From positions 4,815 through 68,814 of the forward strand of contig CAZJBB010000002.1 in the NCBI GenBank assembly GCA_964543995.1: a stretch of 64,000 bases of DNA. Direction: 5' to 3'. The stretch comes from CAIXTV01 sp964543995 (lineage in GTDB: Bacteria > Bacteroidota > Bacteroidia > Bacteroidales > CAIXTV01). Both the position numbers and the translations under genes were made by a program. Positions 7,654 to 14,957 of this stretch are shown here, one piece after another (positions within the stretch are counted from its first letter, which is position 1; each line of letters opens with the position of its first letter). The notes below the pieces were generated by a model, which made no database searches, had not been told where the DNA came from, and saw only the letters and a list, made by a program, of their open reading frames with translations.

Positions 7654-9489
7654 TCATTTCCCCTTATGCAAATGCATCAAACAAGCCTTACAGTCGAAAC
7701 TGAGGATATAGTGATGGGTTTGGTCGGACAAAACCCAAGGTTCCGGAAATTCTTGAGCTTGGTTTTTCTGCTTTGGACAGCTTCCCAATTCAAACTTCAG
7801 GCAATAACGGCTGGTAAAAATAATATCATCCGAAGGAGAGGAATTCAACTCAAACCCGTTTTCGAGCTGCTTAACCCCATGACGCTTGTAAAAAGCGCTT
7901 GCTTTTGAATTCAGTATGTTGCCCCTAAAATCAATTTGAGATTTCGGATAAGGAATCGTATTTTTCTCGAGGGGCTTTAAGTTGCGGACATATTGGCTAA
8001 GCCGAACCGAGGTGTGGTGGTTCAACAAGGTTCGACGCATTTCGTTCAGGGTAGAAACGGGTAAAAAATAGGCTGACTTGAGTTCCTGTCTTATTTTGCT
8101 AACCTTAAAATGAGTCCCTCCCGATTTCATCAATTGTTTCTCTATATTGGCAAGGGCCAATTCCGCTTGCTGTGCCATCGCTTTTGGGTTTTCAAATTCC
8201 CATTCGCTTTCTATACCGTCTTCATCCAAAGCTTTGAGCAAAAACCCCTTGGTCGATTCCCTTATTTCTATCTCCACTGAAATGAGCCTTTGAGAAGTAT
8301 CTTTGGCCAATACCTCTTGAAAGGCTTTGTTGTAATTCCTGCTGACTTGGCAACCTTTCTCAATGTCTTGCATACTGTTTGGGAAAATCTTATTGCCCTC
8401 GGTTTTATTTACCGAAGTTCCCCAAAAAGCACCTTTTGGACTTAAAAAGGTAATGCCATCCCCATTTTGGAATGGGTGTGGGGTTTCTAAGGTAAAATAG
8501 TTTTTCTCCACCGAAGCAATGCGTCCCAAAGGCTCACCCACCGACTTAGGCGTGTGCATAGAGGCAAGATTTTCTTTTCTCCCTTCATGAAAATAAGTTG
8601 TAAATCCCCTCGAAAAACTATAATCCGGATTCGGTTCAAATTGAAATTGAGTGCTTCCGGAAGAGTTTTTTTGCAATTGGGGGTTGTGTGAGAGAATTTG
8701 ATCCAACTTTTTGCGGTAATAAGCCACATTATTCTGTATGTAATCCAAATCCTTCATCCTCCCTTCAATTTTAAAAGAATTGATACCGGCCTGAATTAAG
8801 GGCTCCAAATGCCCGGAAAGGTTTATATCTTTTAAAGAAAGCAAGTGTTTATTGGTTTGAATGGAACGACCTTCGGCGTCTTTTAAGGTATAGGGCAAGC
8901 GACACAATTGGGAACAATCGCCTCGGTTTCCGCTGCGTTTGGAAGAAGCCGCACTTAAATAGCATTGTCCGCTTAAGGCGGTACATAAGGCACCATGAAC
9001 AAAAGTTTCCAATTCGATACCTCGTGTATTTTCTCGAATGTGTTGTATTTCGGATAAGGAAAGTTCCCTTGCCAGAATGATTCTACTGAATCCAACGTTT
9101 TCGAGAAACTGAATGCGATCCAAAGAATAGTTATGGGTTTGGGTACTGGCAAATAAGGGCAAGGGAGGAAGTTCGCCTTCCAGCAAACCCAGATCTTGGA
9201 TAATCAAGGCATCGGCTCCGGCTTCATATACCTGATGTGCCAAAGTGATGGCGCGCTCTATTTCGTCGTCAAACAAAAGGGTGTTGAGGGTAATATACAC
9301 CTTGGCTTTAAAAAGATGCGCATATTGAATCAGCTTTTCAATTTCTTGTACCGAATTCCCTGCTTTGGCACGGGCACCAAAATGCTCAGCACCAATATAT
9401 ACGGCATCGGCTCCATAGTTAATGGCAGCTTTCCCTGCTTCGGCATTTTTTGCCGGAGCCAATAATTCTATGGATTGGGGCAGGTTCAT
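7654..9489 (-). CDS. U32 family peptidase, RlhA-like (23S rRNA hydroxylation)
   Basis: This 611-residue protein has the U32 signature at 161-179 (E-T-F-V-H-G-A-L-C-x4-G-Q-C-Y-L-S) with cysteines C169, C176, C192 and C196 placed as in the iron-sulfur U32 proteins. The N-terminal half is the TIM-barrel-like catalytic part. A C-terminal region with PVSTLNEMRR resembles RlhA, which makes 5-hydroxycytidine in 23S rRNA from prephenate-linked chemistry. Despite the family name, protease activity is doubtful for most members; RNA hydroxylation is the better guess. Its ATG overlaps the queG stop as ATGA, so translation is coupled. Confidence 0.85.
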   Translation of the reverse strand: MNLPQSIELLAPAKNAEAGKAAINYGADAVYIGAEHFGARAKAGNSVQEIEKLIQYAHLFKAKVYITLNTLLFDDEIERAITLAHQVYEAGADALIIQDLGLLEGELPPLPLFASTQTHNYSLDRIQFLENVGFSRIILARELSLSEIQHIRENTRGIELETFVHGALCTALSGQCYLSAASSKRSGNRGDCSQLCRLPYTLKDAEGRSIQTNKHLLSLKDINLSGHLEPLIQAGINSFKIEGRMKDLDYIQNNVAYYRKKLDQILSHNPQLQKNSSGSTQFQFEPNPDYSFSRGFTTYFHEGRKENLASMHTPKSVGEPLGRIASVEKNYFTLETPHPFQNGDGITFLSPKGAFWGTSVNKTEGNKIFPNSMQDIEKGCQVSRNYNKAFQEVLAKDTSQRLISVEIEIRESTKGFLLKALDEDGIESEWEFENPKAMAQQAELALANIEKQLMKSGGTHFKVSKIRQELKSAYFLPVSTLNEMRRTLLNHHTSVRLSQYVRNLKPLEKNTIPYPKSQIDFRGNILNSKASAFYKRHGVKQLENGFELNSSPSDDIIFTSRYCLKFELGSCPKQKNQAQEFPEPWVLSDQTHHYILSFDCKACLMHLHKGK

Positions 9490-10421
9490 TCCAATATAAA
9501 ATCAATGCTTTGTCGTAATTTTTGATACCCGCTTCTTTCCATAGCCGTACCACTGAAATTCTGCTTAAACCTTTCGGAGTTTAGGTTCTTCAAGTCCTCA
9601 GCACTTACCGAAGATAATTGCGCATCAAATAAAGGATTGCTGAGGTCTATGGGTGTTAATTTCTGGTTGTAGGGACAAACATTTTGGCAAATATCGCAAC
9701 CAAATACATACCCGCCCATTTTCCCCTTGAACTCCTTGGGCATGGGTTCTTTCGATTCTATGGTATGATAAGAAATGCACTTCCGAACATCAATGACATA
9801 AGGTTCCACAAGGGCTTGGGTTGGGCAAGCGCAAAGGCATTGGGTGCAATTTCCACACAAATCTTTGCTAAAAGGAGTATCATAATCCAGCAAGGCATCG
9901 ATGACCAATACCCCGATAAACACAAAAGAGCCTGCTTGGGGATGAATGAATAAGGAGTTTTTACCTATGCCTCCCAAGCCGCATTGCTTGGCCCAGGCTT
10001 TTTCAAGTATGGCTCCCGAATCACAAAATAGCCTTCCATTAAGTCCGGGGATTTTTTGAGTGAGAAAATCGAGCAATTGCTTGAGCAAAGGTTTGATGAT
10101 GTTGTGATAATCTTTTACCCTTGCATAACGAGCCAACTTAAGGTTGTTTTGAGGTTCTTCAATTTGAAAATAAGGGAGCACCACCGTGATAAGGGATTGG
10201 GCATTTGGCAATACGCTTTGTGGATCAATACGATTGTCGATATGAGAACCATAATAGTGCATATTTCCGAAATACCCATGATCCACCCAGGATTTCAAAT
10301 GCGGTAATTCTTCCGTAAGCGGTTTTGCCGGAGCCATTCCACAATCGGCAAAACCCAATTCCAAGGCTTTTTGTTTTATTTCTGAACTGAGACTTGGTAG
10401 ATTTTCGGGATCCAACATCAT
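9486..10421 (-). CDS. queG: Epoxyqueuosine reductase QueG
   Basis: This 311-residue, cobalamin-dependent iron-sulfur enzyme reduces epoxyqueuosine to queuosine at tRNA position 34. Two 4Fe-4S motifs are visible: C189-x2-C192-x2-C195-x3-C199 and C242-x2-C245-x3-C249, with C215 as a further ligand. The catalytic aspartate is D134 in CDSGAILEKAWA. The length is at the short end of the family, without the C-terminal HEAT-repeat extension of some members. It is the middle gene of ruvB-queG-U32, 2 bases after ruvB. The presence of queG implies that queuosine is made or salvaged. Confidence 0.93.
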   Translation of the reverse strand: MMLDPENLPSLSSEIKQKALELGFADCGMAPAKPLTEELPHLKSWVDHGYFGNMHYYGSHIDNRIDPQSVLPNAQSLITVVLPYFQIEEPQNNLKLARYARVKDYHNIIKPLLKQLLDFLTQKIPGLNGRLFCDSGAILEKAWAKQCGLGGIGKNSLFIHPQAGSFVFIGVLVIDALLDYDTPFSKDLCGNCTQCLCACPTQALVEPYVIDVRKCISYHTIESKEPMPKEFKGKMGGYVFGCDICQNVCPYNQKLTPIDLSNPLFDAQLSSVSAEDLKNLNSERFKQNFSGTAMERSGYQKLRQSIDFILE

Positions 10422-10423
10422 GC

Positions 10424-11446
10424 TTAAAACAAACTGGTTTGGTCGGGAAGTTTCAGTTTGCCAAGATGGCGATAGGCCGATTCGGTGGCTTCTCTACCTC
10501 TGGGCGTACGCATGAGGTATCCTTCCTGAATTAAGAATGGTTCGTAAACCTCTTCTATGGTGCCCGGGTCTTCGCCAACGGCAGTAGCAATGGTGCTGAT
10601 ACCCACAGGGCCTCCTTTAAATTTCTCGATAATGTATAAGAGGATTTTATTGTCCATTTCATCCAAACCATGCTGATCCACATTCAAGGCATTTAAAGCA
10701 TACTTGGCAATGTTTAAGTCGATGTGTCCGTTGCCTTTAATTTGCGCAAAATCCCTGACCCTGCGAAGCAATAAATTGGCTATACGCGGGGTTCCTCTGC
10801 TGCGGCGTGCAATTTCAATGGAAGCATTATCGTCGAGGGTAATATTTAAAATTCCGGAGGCACGGTGTATGATTTTGTTCAGGGTGGTGGTATCGTAATA
10901 CGACAATCGGGAATTGATACCGAATCGGGAGCGTAATGGAGCCGTAAGCAAACCCGAACGGGTAGTGGCACCAATTAAAGTAAATGGATTTAAGGCAATT
11001 TGAACACTTCGGGCATTGGGGCCGGTATCAATCAGAATATCAATCTTATAATCTTCCATGGCCGAGTATAAGTATTCCTCCACCACGGGTGAAAGTCGGT
11101 GGATTTCATCGATAAACAAGACATCGTTGGTTTCAAGGTTGGTGAGTAAACCGGCAAGTTCGCCGGGTTTATCCAAAACCGGGCCGGAAGTAACCTTAAT
11201 GTTCACGTTCAGTTCCTTGGCAATGATGTATGATAGGGTGGTTTTGCCTAAGCCCGGAGGTCCATGAAGCAATACATGATCCAATGCTTCGCCTCTTTGG
11301 CTGGCAGCTTGTACAAATATCTTGAGGTTTTCCACCACTTGCCCTTGTCCATAAAAGTTATCAAAATCGGAAGGGCGAATGTAACTCTCATACTCCTTTT
11401 CTTGAGAACTTAAATGATCGGTATTGGCATCCAAATTTTTATTCAT
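10424..11446 (-). CDS. ruvB: Holliday junction branch migration helicase RuvB
   Basis: This 340-residue AAA+ motor drives branch migration with RuvA during recombination repair. The Walker A motif is GPPGLGKTT (62-70), Walker B is FIDEIHR (111-117), the sensor region is GATTRSGLL, and the C-terminal winged helix includes GPVGISTIATAVGED. Length and motifs match the family throughout. It is first in an operon with queG. A -7 element sits 17-24 bases upstream on the same strand. Confidence 0.96.
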   Translation of the reverse strand: MNKNLDANTDHLSSQEKEYESYIRPSDFDNFYGQGQVVENLKIFVQAASQRGEALDHVLLHGPPGLGKTTLSYIIAKELNVNIKVTSGPVLDKPGELAGLLTNLETNDVLFIDEIHRLSPVVEEYLYSAMEDYKIDILIDTGPNARSVQIALNPFTLIGATTRSGLLTAPLRSRFGINSRLSYYDTTTLNKIIHRASGILNITLDDNASIEIARRSRGTPRIANLLLRRVRDFAQIKGNGHIDLNIAKYALNALNVDQHGLDEMDNKILLYIIEKFKGGPVGISTIATAVGEDPGTIEEVYEPFLIQEGYLMRTPRGREATESAYRHLGKLKLPDQTSLF

Positions 11447-11462
11447 GTGTGTGTTTTCAATA

Positions 11463-11470
11463 CAAAAGTA
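11463..11470 (-). promoter_or_regulatory. -7 promoter element for the ruvB operon
   Basis: The minus strand reads TACTTTTG here, matching TAnnTTTG, 17 bases before the ruvB start codon. No clear -33 element was found. Confidence 0.45.
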
Positions 11471-11548
11471 AATAAAAATGCCGAGACGGTGAGGGGAGGA
11501 TAGTAATTGCGGTTAGAAATACTTTCATGGGATTAACAACCTTCTTTC

Positions 11549-11651
11549 CGTCATAGTGAAGACGACATCTTGGCTAATACGTCATTGGTAAGACTACATG
11601 TTGGTTGAAGCAAATTCTTTCGTCATTGCGAAGTTGACATCTCGGCTGAAG
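11549..11651. repeat. Three degenerate direct repeats of about 31 bases
   Basis: Copies start at 11549, 11580 and 11621. The third copy is the fullest: CGTCATTGCGAAG followed by TTGACATCTCGGCTGAAG. The first two share CGTCAT, AAG, ACAT and TTGG at matching positions with several differences. The 31- and 41-base phases suggest decayed tandem duplication of one mobile palindromic unit. Confidence 0.6.
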
Positions 11652-11688
11652 GAATTTTCTTTTGGCTATTCGTAAATCGAGATGTCGA
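11634..11688. repeat. Inverted repeat TTGACATCTCG / CGAGATGTCGA
   Basis: The arms lie at 11634-11644 and 11678-11688 with one mismatch in eleven and a 33-base spacer. The right arm belongs to a reversed copy of the nearby direct-repeat unit and is followed by CTGAAGCAATCT. Confidence 0.6.
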
Positions 11689-11752
11689 CTGAAGCAATCT
11701 AAACGGGAGATTCCTTTACAATTCAGAATAGGTCTCTTTGCAGGGAATGAAA

Positions 11753-11786
11753 GGGAGATTGCGTCGCTTCACTACCAATGACAAGG
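11753..11786. repeat. REP-like interspersed palindromic element
   Basis: The sequence reads GGGAGATTGCGTCGCTTCAC then TACCAATGACAAGG. Its reverse complement has the form GTCATTG...GAAGCGA...GCAATCTC, a widespread bacterial interspersed repeat pattern with GTCATTGC and GCAATCTC ends. It lies in the same gap as the reversed and direct copies. Confidence 0.55.
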
Positions 11787-11810
11787 GAAGATTCCTTTCC
11801 CTCTTAAAAC

Positions 11811-12908
11811 TTATTCTTTAATCACTTTCACTGCCTGGGTTCCATGTATGGTTTTCATTGAAACAATATACATGCCTTTGGGCATAGAGGAAGCATTCCA
11901 ATCTACTTGATGCATACCGGCTGCTTGCATACTGTTTTCCAGGATGGCAATTTGTTTTCCTTGTAAATCGAAGACCTTCAACTCCAGCGGTGAGCTTTCG
12001 GATAAGGTATAGCTGATTTTTACTTGATCCACAAAGGGGTTGGGTTGGGTTTGTAGATGTAAGTGACTCTCGAATCCATGTTCCGCAACGGAAACATTTG
12101 GAAGAATAGGGCTTCCGGCTTGCTTCCATGCGGTATATAAAAGTTCAGCAATGGCATGAGAGGCATTTTTAAACAACATGATGGTAAAAGTCTTGGTTCT
12201 ATCCCAAAGGGCAGCTTTATATTGTGTAGAGCTGGTATTGGAGCTGATGGTTTTAGCATAGGTATCTGCCAACAAAACCGAATCTTTGTATTTATAATTG
12301 GCATAGATGTAATTAAAAATATATTGGTTTACATTTTGAATTTCGATTACGGTATCGCCGGAATAAATAATCTGAGAAGTGTATTGACTTATCATGCTGG
12401 ATTCGTAGCGTGAGTGTATTCCGGAATTATTGGTGTTCTGCCCGTCATAGTTAGCAGTGAGATGCAATGGTTGATGCGCATCCGCAACATAATGACACAT
12501 TTCGGCACAATAATCTATGGCTTTAGCCCAATCTCCTCTTTGCATGCAGGCCTTCAGAGAATCGAAAACCGTTTTGGTAGCCCAAGGTACGATGCCATTG
12601 CCGGTAACGGTGGATGCCCCATACATGGTATTCATGGAATCGATAGTTTGTGGAATCCTGCCTGTGGAGTTAAAAATAGCATAGGCATCAATGTCGATAT
12701 AATGCTTTGTTTTGGGTGAAGCCGTATCAGGATCAGGGGAATGCAATGCTAAATAAGCCGTCCAAGAGTTGAATTGACTCATTTCTTGAATAAAAGAAAG
12801 AGAGGCGTTCTGACTTATTTTACTGTGCCCACCCGAACCCCAGCTTATGGTGATTAAAGCCAGAAACAATATTAGCGGAACAGCTACAACAGATTTTTTA
12901 ATTTTCAT
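11811..12908 (-). CDS. Secreted S1/P1-type nuclease with T9SS sorting domain
   Basis: The protein has 365 residues. A signal peptide (about 1-22) ends just before WGSGGH; in S1/P1 nucleases the mature N-terminal tryptophan is itself a zinc ligand, and cleavage before W fits that. Further zinc-site motifs are HYIDID and CHYVADAHQPLH with IHSRYE, the trinuclear zinc cluster pattern. From about residue 288 (TQPNPFVDQV) to the end (GTQAVKVIKE) there is a T9SS type A sorting domain. Expected role: extracellular, zinc-dependent degradation of single-stranded DNA or RNA for phosphate or nucleoside scavenging. A zinc phospholipase C relative is the main alternative. Confidence 0.85.
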   Translation of the reverse strand: MKIKKSVVAVPLILFLALITISWGSGGHSKISQNASLSFIQEMSQFNSWTAYLALHSPDPDTASPKTKHYIDIDAYAIFNSTGRIPQTIDSMNTMYGASTVTGNGIVPWATKTVFDSLKACMQRGDWAKAIDYCAEMCHYVADAHQPLHLTANYDGQNTNNSGIHSRYESSMISQYTSQIIYSGDTVIEIQNVNQYIFNYIYANYKYKDSVLLADTYAKTISSNTSSTQYKAALWDRTKTFTIMLFKNASHAIAELLYTAWKQAGSPILPNVSVAEHGFESHLHLQTQPNPFVDQVKISYTLSESSPLELKVFDLQGKQIAILENSMQAAGMHQVDWNASSMPKGMYIVSMKTIHGTQAVKVIKE

Positions 12909-13232
12909 GGAAAAAGTTTTGAGCCGATAAAGTTAGCACAACTTTATACGTAGATTACCAATTTACAACTTATTAACGTTCTTTTTAGGCATTTACCCCC
13001 AAATTCCAAACGATTTAACGCTTGGTGTTTAAAATTATACTTATGGAAATGGATGTCTTTGAGTGTGGAAAGCGAAAAAAGTGAAAAGTAAAAAGTGGGA
13101 AAGTGAAAAGTTTTCGGCTTAATAAACTGTGTCGGTGGAATTTTTAGACATTTGCATAGCAACTATGGTAATCAAGCCACATAGAATTTCTCTTAGTGCC
13201 CCTTTTTATAAACTTTGGGTTCCCCTGCTCGG

Positions 13233-13249
13233 CGAAGGCTGTGCCTTCG
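13233..13249. repeat. Perfect hairpin CGAAGGC-TGT-GCCTTCG
   Basis: Seven-base arms with a three-base loop, extended outward by a G-T and a G-C pair. There is no T-run after it on either strand that would make it an obvious terminator. Confidence 0.55.
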
Positions 13250-13262
13250 TCGTTTTAATATA

Positions 13263-13276
13263 GTAGCTGATGCTAC
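13263..13276. repeat. Palindrome GTAGC-TGA-TGCTAC (copy 1 of 3)
   Basis: It shares the pattern GTAGCnnATGCTAC with two copies at 14196-14209 and 14223-14236, on the other side of the toxin-antitoxin pair. Confidence 0.6.
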
Positions 13277-13316
13277 GCCAAACTGGGTCAAACACGGGAA
13301 AGTGAAAAGTGGAATC

Positions 13317-13730
13317 CTAATTTGATTTTATTTCCAATATTTCAACTTCACTAAAATCTTTGAAGTCACCAATGTTAGCAGTTGCAATGTTTTTTAAATC
13401 ATGGGCAAGCATAATAGAAACAATCTCAGTATCATACACTTGGTTTCCAATTGGGTTGTATTTTTGTAATAATGTTTCAAAATGAAACAAGCTTTGATCT
13501 GTTGGTTTTAAAATGGTAACGTTTTCTTTTAATTCTTGATAGAAACCAAAAGTCTTTGAAAACTCAATTTTTAATTTTGAGCATACCGCGAAAAGTTCTG
13601 AAATGTTCTTAGTAGTAATGAATAAATTCATTTCTTCATTTTGCAATAGAGCTTTGGATTGAGCATGAAAAATGGAAGTTTTATCAAACGAATACAAAAG
13701 AACATTGGTGTCGATTAAAATATCAATCAT
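13317..13730 (-). CDS. PIN-domain toxin, VapC-like
   Basis: The protein has 137 residues from ATG 13730 (an upstream TTG at 13736 is possible but less likely). PIN-domain acidic residues are visible: D7 in ILIDTNVLLYS, a central glutamate in NISELFAV, and the C-terminal YDTEIVSIMLAHDLKNIATAN followed by GDF. VapC toxins are Mg-dependent RNases, often cutting tRNA. The start overlaps the end of the upstream small gene by 8 bases (ATGATTGA), the usual antitoxin-toxin coupling. It sits in a repeat-rich zone, which suggests acquisition or mobility. Confidence 0.82.
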   Translation of the reverse strand: MIDILIDTNVLLYSFDKTSIFHAQSKALLQNEEMNLFITTKNISELFAVCSKLKIEFSKTFGFYQELKENVTILKPTDQSLFHFETLLQKYNPIGNQVYDTEIVSIMLAHDLKNIATANIGDFKDFSEVEILEIKSN

Positions 13731-13935
13731 AAGCAATATCTCTGATATTTATATGGTCAATTTTATTATTCAATTCAACAGCCCCTAAGTAATTCCATTT
13801 CTTTTTCTTTTTTTGCTGACTTGTTTCTGGCCATTCAATAATAGAAATTATTACCTCTTTTCCAATAAAATCGTTAATATTGAAAAGGTGAAGCATATTG
13901 CTGTTAAGCCGAGTTTTAAAAGTTAAGGTATGCAT
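13723..13935 (-). CDS. Probable antitoxin partner of the PIN toxin
   Basis: This 70-residue protein is encoded immediately before the PIN gene and overlaps it by 8 bases. The C-terminal part (KWNYLGAVELNNKIDHINIR then DIAYD) matches the tail seen in small Bacteroidota proteins that precede PIN toxins; such a tail usually wraps the toxin active site. A run of five lysines near residues 42-46 is coded by an A-rich stretch. No classical ribbon-helix-helix or AbrB motif is obvious at the N-terminus, so the DNA-binding mode is unknown. Function is inferred from position, size and tail. Confidence 0.7.
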   Translation of the reverse strand: MHTLTFKTRLNSNMLHLFNINDFIGKEVIISIIEWPETSQQKKKKKWNYLGAVELNNKIDHINIRDIAYD

Positions 13936-14283
13936 TCTCTGTTTTTTACAAAATTACAAAAATTCGCATTTAAAAAACACCTTTTTATCTTAGTAAATGA
14001 TAGGTAGCGGTTTAGAGGTCGGCAAGCTTGGGCATTACTTATACCTCAGCCTTCCGAGCGGAGATGGGTACACAAATGCACTATGGTTTTGCGAAGTAAA
14101 TGGATGAAAATCTAATACCTTAAGCGGGACGCTCGCTAATACCACTTAGGCTAGAGCTTAAGCCGATTGGGGTTTCTTCTAGCCATAGCCAAAGAGTAGC
14201 AAATGCTACATGATGCTTTGACGTAGCGGATGCTACGTTAAGCAGAGGACCTACACCCGTCTTCAAGCTTCGGTCTACTGTCT
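13936..14283. other. Intergenic stretch with GTAGC palindromes
   Basis: These 348 bases between the antitoxin start and mnmD hold no credible open frame. They hold two copies of the GTAGCnnATGCTAC palindrome near 14196-14238 and a segment with several CTTAAGC/GCTTAAG inversions (about 14120-14163). No tRNA cloverleaf was recognised. Confidence 0.55.
14196..14238. repeat. Two GTAGCnnATGCTAC palindromes (copies 2 and 3 of 3)
   Basis: Copy 2 is GTAGC-AAA-TGCTAC (14196-14209). Copy 3 lies within a longer perfect hairpin, ACGTAGC-GGAT-GCTACGT (14221-14238). They repeat the palindrome found at 13263-13276. Confidence 0.65.
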
Positions 14284-14949
14284 TTACGGTTTTCTGGCGC
14301 GGGTAATTTCTCTTTTCCCTTTGGGTCCGGGCAAGGGCTCAATACTGAATCCACAAGCGGACAAGGCTCTTTTTACCATTCCTTTGGCACAGTATGTTAC
14401 CAAAATGCCTTGGGGTTTTAGGGCACGAAAGATTTTCATAAAAATTGCTTCCGTCCACATTTCGGGTTGAACTTCGGGACTAAAGGAATCAAAATATGCA
14501 ACATCAAAAATATCATCATCAAGGCTTGCCATTTGAATTTGCCCTTGAATTTTTTGGAAACTGAAATAGGGTGGGAATTCAATCTTTTGATTCCATGGTT
14601 CTTGGTGTAGCAAAAGAAAATCATTTCTATAGCAACTCGAAATCAAATCGGGATAATTGAGTTTTTGAGCGGTGGATACAGAAATGGGAAAGGGTTCAAA
14701 CCCTAAATACTGAATATACGCTTTTTCTGTTTGGGCATAATGCAAAGTAAGAAAGGCATTTAAGCCGGTTCCAAAACCGATTTCCAATACTTGCAGAGGA
14801 TGATGTCCATGCGAGCAAGACTGGAGTCCTGCTTGAATAAAAATATGCACAGATTCATTTATGGCACCATGAATGGAATGGTAATTTTCTTTTAATGCCG
14901 CGTGCTGAAGGGTATGCGACCCATCTTCGGTAAGCAATAGGCTATCCAT
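14284..14949 (-). CDS. mnmD: tRNA 5-methylaminomethyl-2-thiouridine methyltransferase MnmD
   Basis: The protein has 221 residues from ATG 14949. A GTG at 14958 overlapping the previous stop is less likely, because AGTGGAG lies ideally as a ribosome site before the ATG. The opening MDSLLLTEDGSHTL and the SAM-binding loop EIGFGTGLNAF (about residues 54-64) are typical of the DUF752/MnmD family, followed by YFDSFSPEVQPEMW, which carries the catalytic aspartate. The enzyme performs the last methylation of mnm5s2U34 in tRNA. It is the stand-alone form, without the MnmC oxidoreductase domain, as is usual outside gammaproteobacteria. Confidence 0.9.
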   Translation of the reverse strand: MDSLLLTEDGSHTLQHAALKENYHSIHGAINESVHIFIQAGLQSCSHGHHPLQVLEIGFGTGLNAFLTLHYAQTEKAYIQYLGFEPFPISVSTAQKLNYPDLISSCYRNDFLLLHQEPWNQKIEFPPYFSFQKIQGQIQMASLDDDIFDVAYFDSFSPEVQPEMWTEAIFMKIFRALKPQGILVTYCAKGMVKRALSACGFSIEPLPGPKGKREITRARKP

Positions 14950-14957
14950 GATCTCCA

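Larger units (their letters stand above)
11447..11810. other. Intergenic repeat-bearing stretch
   Basis: The 364 bases between ruvB and the S1/P1 nuclease gene carry no open frame with a recognisable product. They hold three degenerate direct repeats of about 31 bases, an inverted copy and a CATTG...CAATCTC-type palindromic element, annotated separately, plus the ruvB promoter element at the right-hand start of ruvB. Confidence 0.6.
13097..13310. repeat. 15-base direct repeat flanking a hairpin segment
   Basis: GGGAAAGTGAAAAGT occurs perfectly at 13097-13111 and 13296-13310. The 184 bases between them hold two perfect hairpins. The pair could be duplicated target sequence around a small inserted element, but the motif is low-complexity and similar purine-rich runs lie next to it. 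Confidence 0.45.
12909..13316. other. Intergenic stretch with short repeats and hairpins
   Basis: These 408 bases lie between the nuclease gene and the toxin gene. Purine-rich AAAGTGAAAAGT-type repeats occur at about 13079-13111 and again at 13296-13310. Between them lie the hairpins at 13233-13249 and 13263-13276. A 72-codon minus-strand frame at 12944-13162 looks like chance. Confidence 0.55.

Noticed and set aside
7413..7908. Two plus-strand frames of 96 and 87 codons
   Set aside because: They run into the antisense of the U32 peptidase gene and show no recognisable domain.
12944..13162. 72-codon minus-strand frame between nuclease and toxin genes
   Set aside because: Low-complexity, Phe/Ser/Leu-rich product from purine-rich repeats, no start context and no family resemblance.
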